A stretch of DNA of 64,000 nucleotides from Monodelphis domestica (lineage: Eukaryota; Chordata; Mammalia; Didelphimorphia; Didelphidae): the NCBI RefSeq assembly GCF_027887165.1, contig NC_077227.1:444771895-444835894 (forward strand), written 5' to 3'. Numbering within the stretch: the first letter of the stretch is position 1; each line of letters begins with the position of its first letter. Shown here in pieces: positions 1-10,590 of this stretch. Both the position numbers and the translations under genes were made by a program. Under the pieces are notes generated by a model. The model was not told where the DNA came from. It saw only the letters and a list, made by a program, of their open reading frames with translations, and did not search any database.

Positions 1-53
1 AATAAAAGCTCCTTGAGGACATAGAATATCATGTTTTGTTTTGTTTTTTGGCC

Positions 54-284
54 ACTAGTGGCACAATGGATAGAGAAGACCCAAGTTTAAATTCAGCCTT
101 AGACACTAAACTAGCTGTGTGACCTTGGGCAATTCACTTAACCTCTTATTTGCCTCAACTCCTTCAATTATAAAATGTAGATAATAATAGGTACATCTCA
201 GAGTTATCATGAAGTGCAAATGGGGTTATATTTGTAAAGCACTCAGCACAGTACCTGGAACATAGTAGACTTAATAAATCCTTC
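54..284 (+). mobile_element. CORE-SINE (MIR-like), full 5' head
   Basis: A tRNA-like head (cacaatggatagag) is followed by the CORE signature 'ctagctgtgtgaccttgggcaa' in degenerate form, 'gcctcaactcc', and an L2-like tail ending 'gcacagtacctggaacatagtagac'. A second copy of the tail lies at 483-542 beyond the microsatellite, so the array grew inside the SINE tail. The family is assigned from remembered consensus. Confidence 0.8.
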
Positions 285-482
285 CTTCGATCTTTCCTTT
301 GTTCTTTCCTTCGTTCTTTCCTTCGTTCTTTCCTTCGTTCTTTCCTTCCTTCCTTCCTTCCTTCCTTCCTTCCTTCCTTCCTTCCTTCCTTCCTTCTTTC
401 TTTCCTTCTTTTCTTCCTTCCTTCCTTCCTTCCTTCCTTCCTTCCTTCCTTCCTTCCTTCCTTCCTTCCTTCCTTCCTTCCT
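285..482. repeat. (TTCC)n / (TTCG/TTCT)n microsatellite
   Basis: About 200 bp of TTCC units, with TTCG/TTCTTTCC variants at the left end. Open frames on both strands here are purely a product of the 4-bp period (poly-FPSF or poly-KEGR) and are not genes. Confidence 0.97.
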
Positions 483-544
483 CCAGTGACCAGCACAGTG
501 CCTGGCTCATATTAAGCTTTTAGTAAATGCTTGTTGATTAATGT

Positions 545-1280
545 TCATAGAAAGAGAGGAGGTTAGGAATGCTGAACCTGAAACACTTTAGCAGTAGAAG
601 AGAATGGGAATCTGAGAGGGTAGGTAAAGGAGAAAAAAGGTGGGGGAAACAGGAAAGGTGACAGGGAAGGGCATTAAAGACAAACATCACCTCATTCCCC
701 TTTTTGCCAAGAGTCATCCCCTGTGTGGGGTTAAGTGCCCCACTTTCTTAAAAACAGACTTGGAAACCTTCCCAGATTGCACATCTGTTAATGCCTTACA
801 ACTTTCATGTCAGAGAAGGAAGGCCAAAAGGAGAGCATCGAGGGGGATGAGTGAACTCTTCCCTCTGTCTTTGCTGCTACAACACACACCTGGCTCATGC
901 TCCCCCTCCTTTTATACCCCCCACCTCCAAAGCCATCTGGCCCAAGACCATCTGCACTGTCAGTGGGGGCTCTCAGAAATGGTCTCTGTAGCCTTTCTGT
1001 CTATTTGGATGCTTAATTCTCTACTTGGCTATTCTAATAAGCTCCAGAAGAGCAGGGGCTTCCCCCACAGAGACAGGGCTTCTCAGTTTTGGATTCCCAA
1101 AATGGATGATTTGGAGGGAATCTGTAACACTGGGGAAAGATGCAAGAATGTCATTGTGTCTCAGCAGCTTCTCGAGAATTTCTTTGGCACAATCCCTGCC
1201 TTGGGTCAGAGTTTAAATCAGACAAAGAGGAATTGTGGCTGGTCTTCGCATTCATCCTCAAGAAGGGAGATAACTATGTT
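545..1280 (+). other. Repeat-free stretch with a 258-codon open frame (640-1416), probably not a gene
   Basis: No repeat recognised. An open frame runs 640-1416 on the + strand and starts MGETGKVTGKG. It is the longest frame in the window not made of simple repeats. It has no recognisable domain, signal peptide or membrane segment, and its last 45 or so codons run into an antisense L1 3' UTR (from about 1281). That argues for a chance frame in moderately GC-rich DNA. A terminal exon or lncRNA exon cannot be excluded from sequence alone. Confidence 0.3.
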
Positions 1281-1625
1281 ATGTTTATTTATTTATATTT
1301 TTTGCCAATTACCTGTAATAACAAATTTCCACACAAGTTTCCCTAAGTTATATGGTCCAATGTATCTCCCTCCCTCCCTTCCCTTCTACTTCCCCATACT
1401 GGCAGGTGTGATTTGATCTGAGTTATGCATGTATTATCATGCAAAACATCTTTCCATATTGTTCATTTTTGTAAGCAAGTAATTATATAAAAACAAAATC
1501 CCAAAACAGATAAACAAGTAAAAAATTGTGTGCTTCCATCTGCATTGTAGCAGTTCTTTCTCTGGAGGCAAAGAGCATTCTTTGTCATATGTTATGTTTA
1601 TTTCCAAAATAGTTTTCTCCTCTAA
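1281..1625 (-). mobile_element. L1 3' UTR fragment
   Basis: Read on the minus strand this matches the marsupial L1 3' UTR. The + strand shows the reverse-complement marks 'tattatcatgcaaaacatc', 'gtaagcaagtaa' and 'gcagttctttctctggagg'. It is old and diverged. Confidence 0.75.
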
Positions 1626-2165
1626 CTTAGCCTACTTGGAGGAAGTGATCAGAGAAGGGAAGCATTTAATTTTCTGGGTTAGTAATGGGCCCTGTCTCAT
1701 CCAGCCAATCAATGAGTCCATCAATTATTCTCAGTAAATGATTTTTACACCCAGCCCAGCTCAGGGCTTTGGCCTGAGCCCATGACAGGAGATGGAAGAG
1801 GGGGCAGGGAGATTCCAATCAATGCCAGATTGGCCAGCATAGCGCAGAGCCCACAACTGGAGAATAATGTGTTAGAGGCAATATTCAAAAACACTAAACT
1901 GCTTGATGGAGAAGCAAAATATTTCCCTTTGATTTACTATTGATACAACGAACAGATGTGAGAGACCAGAATGGCCTTCTGTGTCTCAGGAAGCTCCAGA
2001 AAATCATTGCCTCATGATTCCTCTGCCTTGTAGGCAAAGGGTCTATCCAGGCATCTACACACCAACCTGAGACGCTGCAGGGTCTGAGTCACAGGAACTT
2101 GTCAGAAAGTGAGTCAGGGGAAAAAAGATAGTAACGTGCTAAAAAAATTCTCTGGAGGTATATGG
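1626..2165. other. Repeat-poor stretch; weak candidate conserved element
   Basis: No transposon signature seen. At 1826-1842 it holds an NFI-like dyad (tgccagattggccagc). AP-1-like 'gagtca' words lie at 2085-2120. Function is inferred only from lack of repeats and these motifs. Confidence 0.3.
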
Positions 2166-2171
2166 CTAGCT

Positions 2172-2290
2172 AGTTAGAACATTTATTAAGTGCTTACTAT
2201 GTGTCAGACACTGCTAAGCACTGAAGGATACAAATATGAGATAGTTTACATTCTAATCAAGGAATACAGCACATAAAGTGGGGGCAAACA
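2172..2290 (-). mobile_element. L2 3' end
   Basis: The + strand shows 'acatttattaagtgcttact' followed by 'gtgtcagacactgctaagc', the reverse complement of the L2 3' terminus. Confidence 0.8.
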
Positions 2291-2309
2291 GGAGAGAGGG
2301 CAGCAGGGC

Positions 2310-2462
2310 AGAGGCTGCCAAATCCATGGTCTTTTCTCAGTCCTCTTCTTACTTGGCTTCTCTGCAGCATTCGATGTTGCTGGCCACCTTCACCTCCTAA
2401 ATATTCTCTATTATCTTGGCTTTTGTGATGTTGCTCTCTTGTTTATCCTCTGACTTCAGTTC
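2310..2462 (+). mobile_element. L2 reverse-transcriptase fragment
   Basis: The phrase 'ttctctgcagcattcgatg' is the diverged L2 RT motif L-S-A-A-F-D, followed by sequence aligning to the next RT segment. It is short and decayed. Confidence 0.65.
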
Positions 2463-2716
2463 TTTCTTTTTTTATTTAAATTTATTTATTCATTACAAGA
2501 AAATACCCAGGTAACTCCTTCCATCCCTCCCCCCACCCCTTAGAGCAGGCATAATTTGACAAAAACATATATATATATATATATACACATATATATATAT
2601 ATTTATCAGCTTTTTCTGATGGTAGACATATATGTTATTCTTCAAACAATGTTTCTGTTATTGTATATAATGTTTTCTTAGTTCTGCTTGTTTCACTCTT
2701 TATAAATTCATGTAAG
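2463..2716 (-). mobile_element. L1 3' end with internal (AT)n
   Basis: The poly-T start and the antisense L1 phrase 'ttagttctgcttgtttcact' place this as a minus-strand L1. An AT/ACAT microsatellite at 2566-2601 has grown inside it. Confidence 0.7.
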
Positions 2717-2908
2717 TCATGCCTTCCATCTTAGAACCAATGCTGAATATTGGTTCCCAGACAGAAGACTGTGAAGGCCTATGCGATAGGAGTTAAGTGA
2801 CTTGCCCAGGGTCACATACTCAGAAAGTGTCTGAGGTCAGATTTGAACCTAAGACCTCCTGTCTCTGGGGCTTGGCTCGCAATCCACTGAGCCAACTGGC
2901 TGCCCCTA
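2717..2908 (-). mobile_element. SINE-A (tRNA head, 'ggtaagggttt' tail), full length
   Basis: In + orientation it begins 'ccttccatcttagaacc', passes 'cttgcccagggtcacat', and ends 'ccactgagccaactggctgc', which is the reverse-complemented tRNA head. Confidence 0.85.
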
Positions 2909-3096
2909 GACTTTGTTGCTTTTTGCTTCTGTTGGACCATGAGCTTAACAAGAATTGATTAGGAGGAGGTGGAGCATATTTGAAAAAATGTGGCATGCAA
3001 TTGATGATTGATTATTTTTTCAGATGATGAGTAGTCATCAAGTTTTAGGCACTATGGAATATATAAGAAGAGAAACTCTTCTTGCCCTCTTAAAGT

Positions 3097-3101
3097 TAAT
3101 C

Positions 3102-3144
<43 letters not shown>

Positions 3145-3221
3145 GTGTCTGTGTCTGTGTCTGTCTGTCTGTCTGGCTCTCTCTCTTTCTCTCTCTCTGT
3201 CTCTGTCTCTCTCTCTCTCCA
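3097..3221. repeat. (TCTCTG/TGTC)n low-complexity tract
   Basis: Pyrimidine-rich TCTC/TCTG/TGTCTG units. The flanking open frames are simple-repeat artefacts. Confidence 0.95.
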
Positions 3222-3289
3222 GACCTGTGATTTCATTGGCATGGGAAAGTCCCAATGTGAAAACTCCCTCTAACCATCCTACCTGCTCT

Positions 3290-3870
3290 GCAACTCAGTC
3301 AGCTATCTGGTGTGTTGAGGCTGAATGCTTTGCCCAGAGTTGCAGGCCAGTTATATATCACATGCAGAATTTGACTCCAAAGTCAGCTCCCTACCCACTG
3401 TGCAACTCACATTTGCTTCTCACATTTCTATAACACCTTTTTCACAACAGTCCTGTGAAGTAGTACAAATCGTATCTCCATTATTTTCTTTGGTAATTTT
3501 TAGACATATCTGACTCTTCAAGACCTCATTTGTCATTGTCCTGGCAGAGATATTGGAGTGGTTTACCATTTACTTCTCCAGTTCATTTTACAGATGAGGA
3601 AACTGAGACAAACAGGGTTAAGTGACTTGTCCAGGGACATCCAGCTAAGTTACTATCTGAGGCTAGATTTGAACTCATGAAGATGAGTTTTCCTGATACT
3701 AAGCCAGTGCCACCTACATTCCTCTATCTCCATTTTATAGATGAGGAAACCAAAAACTATAGAAGTTTTGGGTTCTACTCAGGCTCACAGGTTTTCTAAG
3801 TGACACAGGTGAATTTCAGCCCAAGGGTCTTCTGAAAGCAAAATCTACCTCACCACATTGCAATGCCCAC
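3290..3870 (-). mobile_element. CORE-SINE (MIR-like) split by a SINE-B copy
   Basis: Left part to about 3485 ('aacagtcctgtgaagtagta', 'cgtatctccatta') and right part from 3726 ('atctccattttatagatgag') are the two sides of one antisense CORE-SINE. SINE-B at 3487-3718 lies between them. Confidence 0.65.
3487..3718 (-). mobile_element. SINE-B (BovB/RTE-tailed SINE), nested
   Basis: The + strand starts with the reverse-complemented RTE tail (acatatctgactcttcaaga). It continues 'ggagtggtttaccatttact', 'ttacagatgaggaaactgag' and 'cttgtccagggacatccagc'. Confidence 0.85.
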
Positions 3871-5264
3871 AAATGGCAACCAGCTAAATACTTTCATAAA
3901 AAGGTTATACAATTAAATACCAAAGTACATGCTATCCAATATACTGAAAATGCAGCCATAGTTGAGGAAACAATGCAGTCATAGTCTTTGAGGAAGGGTT
4001 CATGAAGGAGGTAGGATTTTGGAGCTCTGGCATGTGATGAGTAGGAGTTGGTTAGGTTGAGAGGCTGGCAAGAGGGTTTCCTGAGTGGGGAAACAGTGGA
4101 CTGTTACTTCCCATTGTGGTCATTTTCCCTTTGAGATCAGTGGTTGGGGGCAAGAAGAAGGTTTCCTGGAAGGTCAGGGTTCAAATTGCTGGGGACTGAA
4201 TTGTTGACTGTCTTGCTCTTAAGCTATTTTGAAATCTGTTTGCTCCCCATGGAGAAAGAAGAAAAGACGGGCAAAGAAAAGCATGGATGGAGTCCCAGAT
4301 ATTCCTGGAGCTCTGGGTAGCCCTGGACCACAGCAGTGGTTGACTGAGTCCAGGTGCATGGAGAATGACAGATCCCCAGGGCATCCAACTGAGTAGACCA
4401 CTAATTTATTTCTTTGTGTTTCCTAGTCCTGGTGCCTTTGACAAAAGCTGTTCCAGAATAAATTTGTTTGTCCATAGAACACACTCCTGCTGCCCAAGAT
4501 TGGGTTTTTGAGGTATATGAAAAAGGCTGTGCTTGGGGTGGCAGGGAAGGAGGGAGTAGGGAATAAAGTTGCCTAATACCAAAATAGATCTGTTTCCCCA
4601 GCTTTTTTCTCCCTCACTCCATGGGATCACAGTAGATGCTCTTTCTTTTCCTTTCCAACAATAATGATTCTGTCAATACCCTCCAGGGGAATCTTTATGT
4701 GAAGACAGTGAGATTTTCTTTTCATTGTTATTGACTCTCCTACCAGTTAAAATATATTTTAGCCAAAGTAAACCATTCAAATAGACCATTAAGGCATATT
4801 TGTGGGAATCGGGCAGGACTCCTTTAACTAGCTCCCATCCCTCCCTTTCCTTGCAAGGGGAAAGCTCTCTCCATTAAAGGTGGTAGAAACTAAAGTCATA
4901 GGGAGGGCAAGAAACTTAGTGTGAGCCCAGGAATGGGCCCTGCATTGCAAACTTGGACACTTTTAAATTGTCCTTATATTAGGAATTCTTGACAGCAGCC
5001 TGCATCATTACACTGAAAATGCATTGCTAAGCAAGAGCTTCACCTGAGTGGTCCTCAGGGCAGAATTAATGAATTGGAGGGGCTTCTAGGAATTAGGATT
5101 GTGCACTTGAATGCATTTTCCATCGCAATACAGGTCAAATCCCATTATAATGAACTCTGTGGGGCATCCAATTTTTTTTTTAAGAACAAGTATGTTCTAC
5201 CTAATATTAGTAAGTGGCTCCATGGTCCTTGCATAAAACAGTGATACAGAGGGATAGATAGTCC
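3871..5264. other. Unassigned, no gene seen
   Basis: About 1.4 kb without a recognised repeat or exon. The part at 4980-5165 is repeat-free, with homeodomain-type 'aattaatgaatt' and ends 'cattataatgaactctgtgg'. It is a mild conserved-element candidate. Short frames on the minus strand (4181-4630) show nothing family-like. Confidence 0.4.
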
Positions 5265-5425
5265 ATAGGATTTTAGCACAAGCACTTAGAATGAATATTA
5301 GAGATAATCTAAACTAACCCCTTCATTTTACAGATGATAAAACTGTAAGCCCAGAGAGATTAAATGATTTGCCTAAGGTCACAAACATAATAAGAAAGCA
5401 GAACCAGAACTGAACTCAAGTAATA
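5265..5425 (+). mobile_element. MIR-like CORE-SINE fragment
   Basis: Contains 'ccttcattttacagatgata', 'gcccagagagattaaatga' and 'gcctaaggtcacaa', which is the CORE block. Confidence 0.65.
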
Positions 5426-5429
5426 GGAA

Positions 5430-5705
5430 GAAAGAAAGGAAGCAAACAATCCTTATATGCCTAACATGTGCCAAGCGCTAGTCTAAGCACTACAAATTCT
5501 CATTTGATCTTCAAAATAACCCTGGCAGGTAAATGCTACTATTATCCCTATTTCACAACTGAGGAAATTGAGGCATGAAACCATGGTTTAAGTGATTTCC
5601 TCAGGGTCATACAGTTAATAAATGTTCAAGATTGGTTTTGAACTCTTCATAGGTCTCTATCATTCCAGATCTAGAACTCAATCCACTGTACTGCCCAGCT
5701 ACCAG
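5430..5705 (-). mobile_element. MIR-like CORE-SINE
   Basis: Antisense order: 'atgtgccaagcgctagtcta', 'tgaggaaattgaggcatgaa', 'ctcagggtcatacagtt', ending 'caatccactgtactgcccag'. Confidence 0.7.
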
Positions 5706-5714
5706 GTAGCATCA

Positions 5715-5885
5715 TAAAAGGTGTTCTTGAGATATTTTTAACTGAAAGGGACCACAAAGATCATGTAACCCAACCTTAAACTATAGAGGAGGAAAGTGAG
5801 ACTTGAAGAAATATCACCCTGCCTCAGGTCTTATAAGTAGACAACTTATTCTTGAACTCAGATCCTCTAAATCCAAAGGTTTTTC
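5715..5885 (+). mobile_element. MIR-like CORE-SINE
   Basis: The sequence 'aactgaaagggaccacaaag' followed by 'gaggaggaaagtgagac' and 'ttgaactcagatcctctaaa' fits the 'gagctggaaggga...' CORE-SINE class. Confidence 0.6.
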
Positions 5886-5888
5886 TTT

Positions 5889-5924
5889 GGTTCTTTCCAT
5901 GGTTCTTTCCATGGTTCTTTCCAT
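5889..5924 (+). repeat. Three perfect copies of a 12-bp tandem unit
   Basis: The unit ggttctttccat is repeated three times at 5889-5900, 5901-5912 and 5913-5924, directly after the SINE. Confidence 0.95.
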
Positions 5925-6124
5925 GGCAGCACACACAGGGACAGAGCTAAGCAAAGAGCTCCTGTCGGGGAGCCTAAGATATTACAATAGTTCAGGAGGT
6001 GAAGACAGAGCATAGTTATGATAGCTTTATGACATTGGTTACAGTAATGTATTGGATATACTTGTACTTGAGTTTTGTTTTAATGCACCAAACGGGAATC
6101 TCATAACTGATTCTCAGAAGTTGT

Positions 6125-6325
6125 GGTATAACAGTAATGGCATCAAATGGAAACTGGGAATTCTAGTTCCTGCTTGGGCATAAGATCACTGGGTAACCTT
6201 GAAGAAATTATCTGAACCCTCTGGTCTACCATTTTTTTTCTTAAAATGGAGATAATTAACCTTGTCCAATATACTTCACTTAGATTGTGGTGAGAATCAA
6301 ATGATAGCATCAATATAAAAGTATC
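6125..6325 (+). mobile_element. MIR element
   Basis: MIR-like order: 'ttctagttcctgcttgggca', 'cactgggtaaccttgaagaa', 'taaaatggagataatta'. Confidence 0.6.
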
Positions 6326-6734
6326 CCAAAAGTTCAGGTATCATTCACATGCAAGGTATTACTGCCATCATTCAACACTTGTTACTAGACTCACAGCCTA
6401 GGTCATGTAGGGCTCGGGGTAGGAGATCAGAGCTAGGGCACTCAGCCTGCTCATCTCTGGGAAGCCTGCTGCTCACCAGGATAGTAAATTAGGGAGTGGC
6501 AGCTTCTTTTGGAGACAGATCTGCTCTGTAAATGTTACCAACTGGAAGGCAGAGTGACTAATGAGAGTCTTCACAGGGCAAGAAGCATGGAGATCCTGCA
6601 GTGTTTAATTTCTCTGCTCCAGCAGACCTTTCAGGTAGAAGAAGTAGGAGACTTACATACATTAGGTGGGTAGACAGCTACTAGGAAGGTCCTCCCCTGG
6701 CCCTGAGTGCTTCCCTCATCATCTGTCAGTGTTT
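6326..6734. other. Unassigned repeat-free stretch
   Basis: No repeat or exon signature recognised. GC is a little higher than in the flanks. Confidence 0.4.
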
Positions 6735-6749
6735 GAAATGCCACCTTTA

Positions 6750-7104
6750 TTTTTTATTTTTGTGGGGGATTTTATTTAATTAGTTAATTTAGAATATTTT
6801 TTCCGTAGTTACAAGATTCATGTTCTTTCCCTCCACTCCCCTTCCATAGCTGATGCACAATTCCACTGGGTTTTACATGTGTCATTTGATCAAGCCCCAT
6901 TTCCATACCATTAATATTTGCACTAAGGTGATCTTTTAGAGTCTACTTCCCCAGTCATATCCCCATCAACCCATGTGATCAATCATGTTTTTCTTCTGCA
7001 TTTCTACTCCTACAGTTGCTCCTCTGGAAGTAGATAGCATTCTTTCTCATAAGTCCCTCTGAATTGTTCTGGATCATTGCATTGCTGCTAATAGAGAAGT
7101 CCAT
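6750..7104 (-). mobile_element. 5'-truncated L1 with perfect 15-bp target duplication
   Basis: The duplication gaaatgccaccttta lies at 6735-6749 and 7105-7119. The + strand starts with the poly-T complement of the tail. It then shows the L1 3' marks 'cacaattccactgggtttta' and 'atttgcactaaggtgatc', and 'ggatcattgcattgctgcta'. The exact duplication implies a fairly recent insertion for this region. Confidence 0.93.
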
Positions 7105-7124
7105 GAAATGCCACCTTTAAAGAG

Positions 7125-7340
7125 TAATGCCTTTGGATTTCAAAGGATCTTAGATAGCCTCATATTTAGAGTTGGAACAGTATAACCTACACATTTTACA
7201 TATGAAGAAACTGAAAACCAGAGAGATGGGTGTCTTGATCAAAATGACACATCTAAGTAAAGTATCTAAAGTGGGATTCGAACATGCAACTTCCTGACTC
7301 AAAGTCCAGTGAGTGCCCTATCTACTTCACCATGATGGAA
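7125..7340 (+). mobile_element. MIR-like CORE-SINE
   Basis: Contains 'acattttacatatgaagaaa', 'ggattcgaacatgcaacttc' and 'tgactcaaagtccagtgag'. Confidence 0.7.
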
Positions 7341-7674
7341 TTAGTAAAGTTCTTTGTTCTTCCAACTAGAATGTCAGTATCTTCAATCTTGGTCATACCT
7401 TAATTTATCATAGGGCATTAATATTTATCGGGAGGAAGCTGAGGGCAAGAGTCCTAGGAAATGTGAGATTTGATGGTGTTTTTATAGAGGATACAAAGGA
7501 GGGCTAATGGGCAGGGTCATCAGGAGAGGCTCGGAGTTAGGGTTAGAAGAAAACAGGGAGGAATAGCACCATCACTAAGGTAGATGCCAAGAGTAGAGGT
7601 AGGTCTCTGTAGAACTGACACCATTAATCCCCAAAAAGGGAAGTTGAGTTAGTCATGACCGAGAGACAAAATGA
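7341..7674. other. Unassigned
   Basis: No gene or clear repeat seen. It may hold weak L2 remnants. Confidence 0.35.
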
Positions 7675-7860
7675 AGTACTAGATAGAGGGTTAGTTGAGT
7701 AGTAAAGAAGATCTGGGTTTAGTATGTTTTGACACATACTTATGTGCCCTTAGGCACATCACCTAACCTCCCAGTGCCCCAGGAAGCTGACTAATACTAA
7801 GAAGTTGTACAACAGGGACAAATCTGAATTGGCATAGGTTGTTTCCATATTAAAGACACA
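7675..7860 (+). mobile_element. tRNA-headed SINE fragment, third type
   Basis: The run 'cacctaacctcccagtgcccc' (degenerate), then 'taagaagttgtacaacaggg' and 'ctgaattggcataggttg' fits a SINE related to the one at 44882-45108. Confidence 0.5.
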
Positions 7861-7869
7861 CACTCTTAA

Positions 7870-8050
7870 TGGAATAATATAGTGGTATGTGTGAGTAGCC
7901 TAGGATCAGAAAGCCTGTGGTTTGGTACCACTCCAACATTTACTAGCTCTGTGAGCATGAGTTTCCTCATCTGTAAAATGGAGATATGAACACAAAGAGT
8001 ACATACTTCATGGGGCTCTTGTGGGGAAAGTACTTTATGAATTTTAAAAG
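7870..8050 (+). mobile_element. MIR element
   Basis: Contains 'acatttactagctctgtgag' and 'gtttcctcatctgtaaaatg', then a 'tactttatgaattttaaa' tail. Confidence 0.8.
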
Positions 8051-8329
8051 GATTTAGAAATGTGAGGAATTTTTATAAAGAAGGACTTCAAAGTGGTTAA
8101 ATGTGAGAAGATGGAGACCCTATCCATCCATCCAAATGCTGGCTCTGCTAATTATAAAGTTTATACAACAATCTATTCACAAGAGTGGGTGCCCAAGAAC
8201 CTATCATAGAGAGAAGGCATTTGATTGGGTCAGTTTCACTTCTTGTTCCTATTTAAAATCAATTACACTGAGCTTCTTTGAAAACATTCCTTTCATTTTG
8301 TGGGTGATACCATATGCTATCAGAAACCA
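8051..8329. other. Unassigned
   Basis: No gene. The short + frame from 8103 runs into the following SINE and is not credible. Confidence 0.4.
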
Positions 8330-8695
8330 GACTGGGGAGGCGACATGGCATGATGGAAGGCATGCCAGATCCAGAGTTAGCTTTAGGTTGGAATCTTGAA
8401 GCCAGTGCTGATGAGCTAGGCAACATGAATAAGGCACTCCATCTTTATTAGCCTCAGTTTCCTTTCCTATAAAGGTAAGGGTACTTCTACTACTGGTCTC
8501 AGAGTTGTTGTGGGGAAGAGCTCAGAGGATCATAGTTTTAGGGCTAGAAGGGAACCTTAGAGACCAAATTCCTCATTTGACAGATGAGATAACTTGAGAT
8601 CTAAGGAGGTTAAAACACTCAAGTACAGAGTTAAGATTCAAACCAAAGTCCTCTGAACCCGGAGCCAGTGCCCTGGATTTTACAATGATTTTATA
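8330..8695 (+). mobile_element. Two adjacent MIR-like CORE-SINEs
   Basis: First copy, about 8330-8528: 'catggcatgatggaaggcat', 'tagcctcagtttcctttcct'. Second copy, about 8529-8695: 'ggctagaagggaaccttaga', 'cagatgagataacttgaga'. Confidence 0.65.
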
Positions 8696-9269
8696 AACCT
8701 TGAAGTACCTTAGAAATATGGGAAACCCTAGAGGGGTGGATCAGGCAGAACCCTATCATATATAATCAATAGCACTCTATTATGTTTTAGTTTTATGGAA
8801 AAGGCAAAAGCTGGACCCCATCCAGAGGGATGGAGGCAGAAAGAGATAGTCTTGGGGGGAGAATGAGCTTCTGAGAAAGAAAATGCCAAGAACTCAGGGA
8901 AAGGACAGTTATTAAGGGAGATAGTCACTCACTGAAGTTCTTTTCTGCCACCTGGGCTACAAGGGGGAGATTTATTGCCTGAATTTACATCTTTATGTAT
9001 CAACATGTGAATGAGTCTCTTGTTAAAAAGCGTGCTTTATTATGTTCAGACAACTCTAACCCATTTAAATCATAAAAACTGTGAGGCAGTTCTCTCTTGG
9101 CCTCCAAACTCTCCAGCTCAAGCCAAACATCCCAGACGTGAGATTATTCTCCATCTAGGAAAGGAGCAGAGGCGAGAGTCATACTTTTAAAATGGAATAA
9201 GGACAAGTGCCATATTGTTAACCTCATATTTTTCTTCTTCCTTAGCACATAGAGCAGCATTTGTCTTAT
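8696..9269. other. Unassigned repeat-poor stretch
   Basis: Sequence at 8990-9220 keeps a few CpGs and shows no repeat match. It is a weak candidate for conserved non-coding DNA. Confidence 0.3.
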
Positions 9270-9480
9270 TCCATCTAAAGCAATAGAGAGCTCTTACAGA
9301 TCCTGTGGCCAGGAGACCTGAGTCCAAGCTCAGGCTCCACAACTTACCAGCTATGGGGTTATGAGCCTTAGTGTTCCTATCTGTAAAATAGGGACAATAA
9401 TAAATGTACTGCCCACCTCATAAAAGTGAAGTGAGGGCTAAATGAGATATTATAGACATAACATCCTATAAAGGTTTTAT
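9270..9480 (+). mobile_element. MIR element
   Basis: Contains 'acttaccagctatggggtta', 'tatctgtaaaatagggacaa' and 'gagggctaaatgagatat'. Confidence 0.75.
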
Positions 9481-9546
9481 ATTTATAGGTATATACATTA
9501 TACTTATTTTATACTTATAGGCCCAAATATATATTTTATGTTTATA

Positions 9547-9547
9547 G

Positions 9548-9580
<33 letters not shown>
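9547..9580. repeat. (TA)n microsatellite
   Basis: A pure TA dinucleotide run of about 33 bp. Confidence 0.97.
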
Positions 9581-9581
<1 letters not shown>

Positions 9582-9741
9582 TAGAAACTAGTGTATAAAT
9601 GACAATGGCATTTCTTTGTATCTATTTTAACCACGCCCCATTTTTCTGTTTGTATTTGACTTGCCATATGTTACACAGAAAAAAACTTTATCAATTCAGA
9701 TTACAAGAATTTAGACAAAGACTAGGATTATACACTATTTA

Positions 9742-9931
9742 TTTAAACCCTTTCCTTCTGTCTTAGAATTGATACTGAGTATTTCAAGACAGAAGAGTGG
9801 TAAGAACTAGGCAGTTGAGGGTCAAGCCACTTGCCCAGGGTCTCACAGCTAGGAAGTTAGAACAGATTTGAACCCAGGATCTCTCGTCTCCAGGCCTGGT
9901 GGTTTATCTGCTGTGCTACCTAACTGCCCCA
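9742..9931 (-). mobile_element. SINE-A, full length
   Basis: Antisense order: 'aaaccctttccttctgtctt', 'cttgcccagggtctcacagc', 'gtgctacctaactgcccc'. Confidence 0.85.
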
Positions 9932-9934
9932 GGA

Positions 9935-10325
9935 TTAGAATTTAAAAGCATTATTTTATTGGGAGGAAGAAGGAGGGAGGTTTTGCTAAGTAGACAAATA
10001 ATATGTAAGTGAACGAGTCTTCAAAAGGCATGTTTAACCTAGTTAAGAAAATAACCCTATTTTCAAGCACATTCAAGCGTTTTAGAAGGTACCATTTACA
10101 AGCAAATACTTGGTAGGCTAATTACAAAACATTCTTATGTGCTCATTAAAGAAGATTCCCTATGGATGGCAAATCTTCCATAGCCTCATTAGGTTTGTTG
10201 TACACACTTAAGGAAATAAAGCTGCATCTATTCAAAAATAATTTTATCATTTCAACTTGTTACTAAATCAAATGGTTCTCCTTTCCTAGTTTAAAATTAG
10301 TGAGGTAGTAATAGACACTTATTCC
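9935..10325. other. Unassigned repeat-free stretch
   Basis: AT-rich and repeat-free, with 'gaacgagtc', 'caagcgttttagaaggtacc' and a 'tcattaaagaagattccc' run. Possible conserved element; no gene seen. Confidence 0.3.
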
Positions 10326-10327
10326 TT

Positions 10328-10590
10328 TGCAGCTAGGTGACTCAGTGGATAGAGTACAGGGTCTGGAATCCCCAGAATCTGAGTTCAAATCCTGCTTAAA
10401 GCCTTTACTAGCTGTGAGACAGTGGGCAAGTCATTTAACCTGCTTTTGTCTTACTTTCTTCATCTGTCAAAAAGGATAATAATAACACCTACTTTGCTTG
10501 CAGGGTTTTTGTAAGAATTAAGTGAGATGATACTTCTAAACACTTTGCAAATCTTAAAGCACTACATAGATATGTTAGCTTTCATTATTT
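10328..10590 (+). mobile_element. CORE-SINE, near full length
   Basis: The head 'gcagctaggtgactcagtgg' with 'gagttcaaatcc' stands where tRNA A and B boxes lie. Then come 'actagctgtgagacagtggg', 'cttcatctgtcaaaaaggat' and the tail 'aaacactttgcaaatcttaa'. Confidence 0.85.

Noticed and set aside
164-523. Open frames over the TTCC array
   Set aside because: Simple-repeat artefacts of the same kind.
10328-10420. tRNA-like A/B box region
   Set aside because: It is the head of a SINE. Similar heads recur across the window and none folds as a complete tRNA gene with terminator.
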